From Actinomycetota bacterium (GTDB lineage: Bacteria > Actinomycetota > Actinomycetes > Actinomycetales > Microbacteriaceae), in the NCBI GenBank assembly GCA_947450345.1, contig CANFVD010000003.1, forward strand, positions 1 to 62,337: DNA of 62,337 nt. Direction: 5' to 3'. The position numbers and the translations under genes were made by a program. Below the pieces are notes generated by a model. It was not told where the DNA came from. It saw only the letters and a program-made list of their open reading frames with translations, and did not search any database. Numbering within the stretch: the first letter of the stretch is position 1; the number at the start of each line of letters is the position of its first letter. Below, one piece after another: positions 54,937-62,337 of the stretch.

Positions 54937-56736
54937 CTAGGAAACGGGTGCCCACTCCCAGATGTTCCAGAACACCGTGGGAGACAGAGGCGACTGCGAA
55001 ACGTTCGCAATCTTCTTCTGGTCGTATGCGGTGACCGACGGGAACTGGAAGACGGTGACTCCGTAGAAGTCCGACCAGAGGAGCTTGTCGATTTGCTGCT
55101 GCAGAGTGATCTGCTTTGCCGCGTCGAACTCGCCGTCGAGCTGCTCGAGCAGCTTGTCAACCTCGGGGTTGCTGTAGTAGTTGAGGTTGTTGATGCCGTC
55201 CGTGTGGAACGTCGGGCTGCTGTTGGTCACACCGAGGCTGGTCGACTGCCATCCGAACAGCGAGGCGTCGTAGGCGCCAGGTGTTCCCAGGAGTCCGCCC
55301 CAGTCTTCGCTCGAGCAGTCGGTGATGTTGAATCCGGCGAGCGCACCCGACTGCTGAATGAGAGCAAACTCGTTGGCACGACGAGGGTTCGTCGAGCTGA
55401 AGAGCATGCAGACCTCAGGGTTGGTGACACCCGACTCAGCGATGAGCGCCTTGGCGCCCTCGATGTCGACGTCGGCGTAAGCGGATGAACCGTTGTTTGC
55501 GACCGAGTCGTCGTATCCGGCAGCACCCGGGAGGAACAGCTGCGAGTTACGCACCTGAGCATCCTTGTTGAGGGGCTTGATCAGCTTGTCCACGATGTCG
55601 GAACGAGGAATGATCTTCATGAAGGCCTCGCGGAGCTTCGGGTTTTCCATGGTTCCGCTCTTACCGTTGGCGAACTGAAGGTCGATGTGCTCGTAGGTAC
55701 CTTCAATGCCGAACAGCGTGGTGACGTCGAGCGCGTTCAGGGCATCTGCCACGTCGGCCGTGGCCTGGGGCGAGATGATCTGGACTTCACCGTTCTGGAG
55801 AGCCTGCACGGCCGCCATGGGGTCGGTGATGAAACGAACCGAGATCTCTTCGACCTTTGGCTTGTGCGCACCGGCGTAGTTCTTGTTGGCGGTCAGCGTG
55901 ATGTACTGGTCGGCAACAAAGTCGCTGATCACGTAAGGTCCGTTGGCGACGAGGAGATCGGCATCCGTGGGCAACTCGGTGAAGTTGTAACCGGTGTTCC
56001 AGAAGTTGGAGATGGCCGAAAGGGCCTTCGTGTCCTTGTCCTGAATGGCCTTGAGGACCGCGGCGGCGCCATCAGCGTTCGACGTTGCTCCAAGGGCCTT
56101 CTTGCCAATGATGTGGGCGGGAAGGCCAACATTGAAGGCAAGTTCCCAGTCCACGTAGGGCTTCGAGTAGGTCAGCGTGACGGACTTGCCATCGGCGCTC
56201 ACCTCGGGCAGGTCAGTAACCAGTCCAAGTCCCGTGGGGCTCGTGGGGTCGGCACCGGAGTCGAAGTAGACCACGTCGGCCGGCTGCTTGCCGTTGAGCT
56301 CACCCGTGTCGGGGTCCATGTACTCCGAAGGATCAAAAGTGGTGTCGTTGTAGACGCCGCCCACAGCAACCCAGCTAAGCATGAGGTCGGCGGCCGTTAC
56401 GGGCTCGCCATCCGACCACTTGGCCGTGTCGGCAAGGGTGTACTTCACCACGAGGGGCGAGTCGGAGATCTTCTCGTAGGTTCCGAACGAGGTGTCCTTG
56501 ACCAGCTCAGGAACGTCGTTGTAGTAGTTGAACGACGAGCCTGTTGCGTAGATGATGTTGGCGTTTGCCGTGGCATTTCCGTAGGTCGTCGATCCGTTGT
56601 AGGAGTAGAACGGCTGGTTCCACGCCACAGACAGGCTCGAGCCTGAGACAACCTCGGACTGCGGGGCACAACCCGACAGAACGAGTGCCGCTGTCGCCAC
56701 GACGGCGACGAGGGCGGCAATGCGAGTTTTCTTCAC
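54937..56736 (-). CDS. Peptide ABC transporter substrate-binding lipoprotein (family 5)
   Basis: VKKTRIAALVAVVATAALVLSGCAPQ lipobox; family-5 SBP sequence. GTG start at 56736. Confidence 0.93.
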   Translation of the reverse strand: MKKTRIAALVAVVATAALVLSGCAPQSEVVSGSSLSVAWNQPFYSYNGSTTYGNATANANIIYATGSSFNYYNDVPELVKDTSFGTYEKISDSPLVVKYTLADTAKWSDGEPVTAADLMLSWVAVGGVYNDTTFDPSEYMDPDTGELNGKQPADVVYFDSGADPTSPTGLGLVTDLPEVSADGKSVTLTYSKPYVDWELAFNVGLPAHIIGKKALGATSNADGAAAVLKAIQDKDTKALSAISNFWNTGYNFTELPTDADLLVANGPYVISDFVADQYITLTANKNYAGAHKPKVEEISVRFITDPMAAVQALQNGEVQIISPQATADVADALNALDVTTLFGIEGTYEHIDLQFANGKSGTMENPKLREAFMKIIPRSDIVDKLIKPLNKDAQVRNSQLFLPGAAGYDDSVANNGSSAYADVDIEGAKALIAESGVTNPEVCMLFSSTNPRRANEFALIQQSGALAGFNITDCSSEDWGGLLGTPGAYDASLFGWQSTSLGVTNSSPTFHTDGINNLNYYSNPEVDKLLEQLDGEFDAAKQITLQQQIDKLLWSDFYGVTVFQFPSVTAYDQKKIANVSQSPLSPTVFWNIWEWAPVS

Positions 56737-56884
56737 TAGATACCTCCGAATAGTGCATAACAAGGATGCGACGATACCGCCGCACTTGGTTTACCTTACG
56801 AGACGAATGGCCAGAATCAAACCGGCGTTATGTTTTCGTTACCTAGTGGATGGTTATTTCAGGGTGAATCTCTAGACTCGGGGC

Positions 56885-57673
56885 GTGAACGAGAACGCAC
56901 CTGATTGGCCGGCCCCGACATCTCGCCGGCGAACAATCATTGAGATTGTGATTGTGCTTGCCCTCTCATTGGGGCAGTCCGCCGCGTACTCGATTGTCTC
57001 GATTATCCAACGTCTTACGCGTGCCGAGGCACTAGCCGACCAGACGGCCACCATCAATCGGCCTCTCGCCGACGAGCAGATCTTCGACCTCATCTACCAG
57101 CTGATGGGGGTCGCCTTCGCTCTCGCTCCGGTGGCACTCATTCTCTATCTCCTGTGGCAACCCGGAACGAATCCGTTTCGGCGCATCGGCTTCGATCTCA
57201 CGCGCCCGGGACGCGACGTGGGTTGGGGCGTGGTTCTGGTTGCCGTCATTGGCATCCCCGGCATTCTGCTGTATCTCGCCGGGAATGCACTCGGTATCAC
57301 GGTCACGATTGTGCCTACTGCGCTTGGCACGTATTGGTGGACCGTGCCGGTGCTCGTTCTCGCGGCAGCCCGAGCCGCGCTCGAAGAAGAAATCATCGTC
57401 GTCGGCTATCTCTTTACGCGGCTGCGCGAATTCGGCTGGAAGCCCTTGGCAATCATCGGATTCAGCGCGGTCCTGCGGGGCAGCTACCACCTGTATCAGG
57501 GCTTCGGGCCCTTCATCGGAAACGTGGCCATGGGCATTGTCTTCGGTTACGCGTATCAGCGGTGGGGGCGCGTGATGCCGCTCGTCGTGGCGCACTTCAT
57601 CTTGGACGTTCTGTCATTCACGGGCTACGCCATCGTGGCGTCGCTCTTGCCCGGACTCTTACCCGGCACCTAG
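56885..57673 (+). CDS. CPBP family intramembrane metalloprotease
   Basis: AALEEEIIVVGYLFTRL, FSAVLRGSYHLYQGF, VVAHFILDVL motifs. Confidence 0.88.
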   Translation: MNENAPDWPAPTSRRRTIIEIVIVLALSLGQSAAYSIVSIIQRLTRAEALADQTATINRPLADEQIFDLIYQLMGVAFALAPVALILYLLWQPGTNPFRRIGFDLTRPGRDVGWGVVLVAVIGIPGILLYLAGNALGITVTIVPTALGTYWWTVPVLVLAAARAALEEEIIVVGYLFTRLREFGWKPLAIIGFSAVLRGSYHLYQGFGPFIGNVAMGIVFGYAYQRWGRVMPLVVAHFILDVLSFTGYAIVASLLPGLLPGT

Positions 57674-57935
57674 AGACGGCTTGAGAATTGGCGCGTTAAA
57701 CACAAAACCGCCAGCGATGAGAGCCAGCGACTTTGTGGATTCCCCCCAATCGGAATCCATTTTCAGCATAGTGAAGAAGTATTCACTTTGGCACGTCTCG
57801 ACAAGATTTCCGCGATGAGTGATGGCGAAAAAATGCAGGAAAAGCCACGTCAGCCGAATTCTCCCTCACGGAATAGCGACTCCTAGTGAAGTTTTCGGCA
57901 CTGACATTCACAGGTTGCCGTGTTTCAGTTGACCT

Positions 57936-58184
57936 ATGCCCCCACACCGCCCCTCGGCGGTGCCGAACTTTGGCGCCCTGAGATCGGAGTTTCGTCGTCG
58001 CCGCAGTGACGCCGGACTCACCTATGACGCGCTGGCCGAAAAGACCGGCGTTAGTCGTCGTACCCTCATCTCGATTGAGAACGGGCAATCAAACGGGTCC
58101 GTTGAAACCTGGTACCACATCGCCGGGGCACTCGGGGTGAGCGTTTCCGAACTCATGAACATGCTCGACAGCTCGGACAAGTAA
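57936..58184 (+). CDS. XRE-family helix-turn-helix regulator
   Basis: RSEFRRRRSDAGLTYDALAEKTGVSRRTLISIENGQSNGSVETWYHIAGALGVSVSELM. Confidence 0.92.
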   Translation: MPPHRPSAVPNFGALRSEFRRRRSDAGLTYDALAEKTGVSRRTLISIENGQSNGSVETWYHIAGALGVSVSELMNMLDSSDK

Positions 58185-58195
58185 CCGCCTGTCAC

Positions 58196-61090
58196 CTAAC
58201 TCCCCGCGAACGCCTCCGGTGGCGGGCAGGCGCAGACCAAGTTGCGGTCACCGAACGCGTTGTCGACCCGGCGCACCGGAGGCCAGTACTTGGACCGAAT
58301 CCGCGTCACCGATGTGAGATCCGCCGTGGCGTGAGCAAACGGGTAAACCGCCTGCGCACGGGCGTAGGGACGATCCCACTCCCCCGTGAGGTCAGCAGCC
58401 GTGTGCGGCGCATTCACCAGGGGGTTGTTGTCAGCTGGCCAGGTTCCCTCAGCCACAGCGTCGGCCTCGGCGCGAATGGCGATCATGGCGTCGATGAATC
58501 GATCAATCTCAACGAGGTCTTCGCTTTCCGTGGGTTCTACCATGAGCGTTCCCGCCACGGGAAAGCTCATCGTAGGTGCGTGGAATCCGAAATCGATCAG
58601 GCGCTTGGCCACATCGTCTACCGTCACGCCGGTGCGCTCGGTGAGCGGACGCAGGTCGAGAATGCACTCGTGGGCAATCAGGCCGTTTTCACCCGTGTAC
58701 AAAACGGGAAAGTGGTCGGCCAATCGGCGGGCGATGTAATTGGCTGAGAGAACTGCAGCAGTAGTCGCACGGCGCAGGCCCTCAACTCCCATCATCCGCA
58801 CGTAGGCCCACGAGATGGGCAGGATGCTCGGGCTCCCGAAGGGGGCCGCCGAAATCTGCGGACCACCGTGACTGACGGTGCCGAGTCCGGTGGGCGTGAG
58901 CAGGGTGCGGTCAGCCAACGGAGCTCCGCCATGGCCCGGCAGGTAGGGAGCCAGGTGGGCTTTGGCCGCGACCGGCCCCACGCCAGGTCCGCCGCCGCCG
59001 TGCGGAATACAGAAAGTCTTGTGCAGGTTGAGGTGTGAGACGTCCCCGCCGAGGTCTCCGTAGCGCGCAAAGCCCGTCATGGCGTTCATGTTGGCGCCAT
59101 CAACGTAGACCTGACCACCGGCCTCGTGAACAGCGCGTGTGACCTCGAGAACGTCGTGTTCGTACACGCCATGGGTCGAGGGATAGGTGATCATGAGGGC
59201 GGCCAGTTCGTTGCCGGCGTCGGCTATCTTCTGACGAAGGTCAGCGAGGTCAACGTTGCCGAGGTCATCACAGGCCACAACCACAACGCGCATGCCCGCG
59301 AGCACGGCACTCGCGGCATTCGTGCCGTGCGCGCTTGAGGGGATGACACAGACCGTGCGCTGCGCATCACCGTTGGCGAGGTGATAGGCGCGGATGGCCA
59401 ACAGGCCGGCCAGTTCACCCTGGCTGCCGGCGTTCGGCTGCAGCGAGACCGAGTCGTAACCCGTGACGTCAATCAGCCATGCTTCGAGGTCACGCACCAG
59501 ACGGTCATAACCCTGTGCGTCTGCCGACGGCGCGAACGGGTGAACGCCCGAAAACTCCGGCCAGCTGACGGCGGCCATCTCCGTGGCCGAGTTGAGCTTC
59601 ATGGTGCACGAACCCAGCGGGATCATTCCCCGGTCGAGCGCGTAGTCATAGTCGGCCAGACGCTTGAGGTAGCGCATCATGCTTGTCTCTGACGAGTGCG
59701 AGTTGAACACGGCGTGAGTCAAGAACGAGCTGCTGCGCACCACCTCCGGGTGGAGCGCCTCGCCCGTGGCAGGTGCCGATTTTCCGCCGATGAGTGAAAC
59801 GAGTTCGTCAACCTCGGCGTCCGTGGTGGTTTCGTCGACGGAGACAGAGATGACGTCACCCGTGCGCCAGACCAGATAACCGGCGTCCCCGGCGCGAGCC
59901 TCGAGTGCGGCCGCTTCGGGCGTGGTGAATCGGACCGTGTCGAAGAAGTGCTTGTGCTGCAGCGTGTGGCCACCGGCAACCAAGCCAGCGGCGAGTCGGG
60001 CGGCTCGGCCATGGACCTCGCGCGCGATCTCGCGCAACCCGTCGGGGCCGTGGTAGACCGCATACATGCCTGCCATGACGGCCAGAAGGACCTGTGCCGT
60101 GCAGATGTTTGACGTGGCCTTCTCGCGACGAATGTGCTGTTCACGCGCCTGCAGCGTCAGGCGATAGGCGGCTTCACCGTTTGCATCGCGCGAGACACCG
60201 ACGAGACGACCCGGCATGCTGCGCTCGATACCGGAGCGCACGGCGAGGTAACCGGCGTGCGGACCACCAAAGCCCAGAGGGATGCCGAAGCGCTGGCTCG
60301 TGCCCACCGCAACGTCGGCACCCAGCTCACCCGGGGACGTGAGCAGCGTCAGGGCGAGAAGATCAGCGGCCACCACGACCGTCATGTCGGCAGCTTTGGC
60401 TGCTGAAATCACCGAGGCGGGATTCCACACGCGACCGGATGCTCCGGGGTACTGCAGCAGAAGACCAAAGGCGTCGGGAAGCGGCGTGCCGTCGGACACG
60501 TCGCGTACCTCGATGTCGATGTCGAGCGGTTCGGCGCGACCGGTCAGCAAAGAAAGAGTCTGCGGCAGAACGTCGGCGTCGACGACAAAGCGGTTCGACG
60601 GCGACGACGACGCGCGACGCGCCAAGAGCATCGCCTCCACGGCGGCCGTCGACTCGTCGAGCATCGAGGCGTTCGCGATGTCCATCCCCGTCAGGTCGGT
60701 GATCATGGTCTGGAAATTCAACAACGCCTCAAGGCGACCCTGGGAAATCTCCGGCTGATACGGCGTGTACGCCGTGTACCAACTGGGGTTCTCGAGCACG
60801 TTGCGGGCAATCACCGATGGCGTGAAGGTGCCGTAGTAACCCTGTCCAATGAAGGATCGTCGAACGCGATTGCCCGCGGCAAGCTCGCGCAGTTGCGCGA
60901 GAGCCTCGGCTTCTGTAATCGGCTCGGGCAACAGAGAGTCGGCAGCGTTCTGAAATCCCTCAACGGCAATGCTGCGTGGAACCGCAGCTGTCATCAGTTC
61001 CTCGCGCGAGGCGAATCCCACCGTGGACAGCATGACCCGTTCGGCATCGTCATTGATGCCGATGTGACGTTCGACGAACGGGCGCGCCAC
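58196..61090 (-). CDS. gcvP: Glycine dehydrogenase (decarboxylating), P protein
   Basis: [43 protein letters not shown] (PLP lysine). Confidence 0.97.
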   Translation of the reverse strand: MARPFVERHIGINDDAERVMLSTVGFASREELMTAAVPRSIAVEGFQNAADSLLPEPITEAEALAQLRELAAGNRVRRSFIGQGYYGTFTPSVIARNVLENPSWYTAYTPYQPEISQGRLEALLNFQTMITDLTGMDIANASMLDESTAAVEAMLLARRASSSPSNRFVVDADVLPQTLSLLTGRAEPLDIDIEVRDVSDGTPLPDAFGLLLQYPGASGRVWNPASVISAAKAADMTVVVAADLLALTLLTSPGELGADVAVGTSQRFGIPLGFGGPHAGYLAVRSGIERSMPGRLVGVSRDANGEAAYRLTLQAREQHIRREKATSNICTAQVLLAVMAGMYAVYHGPDGLREIAREVHGRAARLAAGLVAGGHTLQHKHFFDTVRFTTPEAAALEARAGDAGYLVWRTGDVISVSVDETTTDAEVDELVSLIGGKSAPATGEALHPEVVRSSSFLTHAVFNSHSSETSMMRYLKRLADYDYALDRGMIPLGSCTMKLNSATEMAAVSWPEFSGVHPFAPSADAQGYDRLVRDLEAWLIDVTGYDSVSLQPNAGSQGELAGLLAIRAYHLANGDAQRTVCVIPSSAHGTNAASAVLAGMRVVVVACDDLGNVDLADLRQKIADAGNELAALMITYPSTHGVYEHDVLEVTRAVHEAGGQVYVDGANMNAMTGFARYGDLGGDVSHLNLHKTFCIPHGGGGPGVGPVAAKAHLAPYLPGHGGAPLADRTLLTPTGLGTVSHGGPQISAAPFGSPSILPISWAYVRMMGVEGLRRATTAAVLSANYIARRLADHFPVLYTGENGLIAHECILDLRPLTERTGVTVDDVAKRLIDFGFHAPTMSFPVAGTLMVEPTESEDLVEIDRFIDAMIAIRAEADAVAEGTWPADNNPLVNAPHTAADLTGEWDRPYARAQAVYPFAHATADLTSVTRIRSKYWPPVRRVDNAFGDRNLVCACPPPEAFAGS

Positions 61091-61093
61091 GTT

Positions 61094-61465
61094 CTACTCT
61101 CCCGTGAGGGCTGCGTATTCGTCAGCCGTGAGGAGTTGGGGCGCTTCGTCGATAGTCATCTTGATGAGCCACCCCTGGCCGAACGCGTCGTGGTTCACCA
61201 ATTCGGGTGACGCCACCACGGAGTCGTTGACACCGGTAATGGTGCCCGAAGCGGGAGCAAAGAGCTCGCCCACCGACTTGGTCGATTCGATTTCACCGAC
61301 GACGCTGCCGGCCGTAACCTTCTGGCCCACTTTGGGCAGGTCAACGTACACGACGTCGCCCAGCTTCTCCGCCGCATACGCCGTGATACCCACGGTGGCC
61401 TCGTCGCCATCCATGCGCAGCCACTCGTGCTCCGCCGTGTAACCCAGATCGTTTGGTAGTGACAT
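61094..61465 (-). CDS. gcvH: Glycine cleavage system H protein
   Basis: [12 protein letters not shown]...[22 protein letters not shown] (lipoyl lysine). Confidence 0.97.
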   Translation of the reverse strand: MSLPNDLGYTAEHEWLRMDGDEATVGITAYAAEKLGDVVYVDLPKVGQKVTAGSVVGEIESTKSVGELFAPASGTITGVNDSVVASPELVNHDAFGQGWLIKMTIDEAPQLLTADEYAALTGE

Positions 61466-61467
61466 GG

Positions 61468-62337
61468 TTAGTTCTTCTTTCGTTGGTAGAAGGGAAGGTC
61501 GGAAACCACAACAGGAAGACGCGTGCCGCGCACGTCAACCTCAAGCCCCTGTCCTGACTCGGCAAATTCCGGGTCCACGAACGCCATGGCAATCGGATAC
61601 CCCAGCGTCGGAGACAGCGCGCCCGACGTGACCACGCCGACGGGCACATCGCCTGAAAAAATGCGATAGTCGGCACGCGGAGCACGGCGCCCGTCGCCGA
61701 TGAGGCCGACGAGGACGGGAGCGCCGAATCCCGGTCCTTCGACAACGGCGTCCCGGCCGACGAAGTTTCCCTTGACCAGCGAGACCGCGCGGCCGAGCCC
61801 GGCCTGAACCGGAAGCGTCGTTGCGTTGAGCTCGTGGCCGTAAAGCGGCATGCCCGCCTCAAGGCGCAGGGTGTCGCGACAGGCGAGTCCGGCGGGCACG
61901 AGGCCGAGGGGACCACCGGCGTTCATGAGCGCCTGCCACAGCGGAACGGCGTGGCTGACATCGATGAACAGTTCGAACCCGTCTTCGCCCGTGTACCCCG
62001 TGCGACCGATGAGCACAGGCTCACCCTCGAAGCGCGCCGGAATCGCTCGGTAATACTTGAGCTCAGACAGGGGCGTCTTGCCGACCTCGAGGCCGAAGAC
62101 CCGCATGAGCGTCTCGTAGGCCTTGGGGCCTTGAAGAGCGAGCAACGCCGTTTGGTCACTGACATCGTGCAGTTCAACGTCGAAGTCTTGCGCGCGTTGC
62201 TTGAGTGCCGTCCAGGCCGATTCGCGGTTTCCCGCATTCGCCACCACAAAGTACTGGAACGGGCCGGTGCGATAAACGATGAGATCGTCGATGACGCCAC
62301 CGGACTCGTTGAGGAGAAGCGAGTACTTGGCCTGGCC
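61468..62337 (-). CDS. gcvT: Glycine cleavage aminomethyltransferase, T protein (5' end beyond window)
   Basis: Open to the right edge: [40 protein letters not shown]...; [13 protein letters not shown]. Confidence 0.96.
   Translation of the reverse strand, partial: GQAKYSLLLNESGGVIDDLIVYRTGPFQYFVVANAGNRESAWTALKQRAQDFDVELHDVSDQTALLALQGPKAYETLMRVFGLEVGKTPLSELKYYRAIPARFEGEPVLIGRTGYTGEDGFELFIDVSHAVPLWQALMNAGGPLGLVPAGLACRDTLRLEAGMPLYGHELNATTLPVQAGLGRAVSLVKGNFVGRDAVVEGPGFGAPVLVGLIGDGRRAPRADYRIFSGDVPVGVVTSGALSPTLGYPIAMAFVDPEFAESGQGLEVDVRGTRLPVVVSDLPFYQRKKN

Noticed and set aside
1-62337. CRISPR arrays, prophage, IS elements, toxin-antitoxin or defence islands
   Set aside because: No repeat-spacer arrays, transposases, integrases or phage structural genes were seen in the sequence or ORF translations.
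61468-62337. Glycine riboswitch for the gcv operon
   Set aside because: The 5' end of gcvT lies beyond the right edge, so any leader is outside the window.

Overview
This 62.3 kb window is high-GC chromosomal sequence from an actinobacterium, most likely Microbacteriaceae-like judging by gene content and synteny. Most of it is core genome. It holds an amino-acid ABC transporter, an initiator tRNA, a UPF0182 protein and PDZ/Lon-like protease, a uvrD2-like / nudC / phosphotransferase-like / adnB-adnA repair block, a DEAD helicase, Mrp, TatB, dapE/dapD/dapC, gltA, fdxA, an FTR1 iron permease, typA, an opp/dpp transporter, and gcvP-gcvH-gcvT (gcvT runs off the right edge). The most striking gene is a 238-aa microbial rhodopsin at 39144-39860. 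It has a D-T-E (D84/T88/E95) proton-pump triad and K224 as Schiff-base lysine, and its helix C/D/F/G motifs resemble bacteriorhodopsin (RYIDWIITTPLLLLEF, ADVIMIVTG, GWSIYP). It contains no histidine at all, and there is a 10-bp-phased CGT repeat just upstream. It sits with a DsbA-like gene and a LADTG surface protein between dapD and gltA. Other noteworthy items: an unlisted 32-aa Cys-rich sORF; an FTR1 permease that appears to start at ATT behind a DtxR/IdeR-like box; a phosphotransferase-like protein lacking the catalytic Asp motifs; a NudC that has lost its zinc-ribbon cysteines; a 149-nt convergent CDS overlap that contains a conserved-looking CxC motif; and a 17-bp duplicate of the tRNA-fMet 3' end. 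All calls come from reading the sequence and ORF translations; no database search was run.
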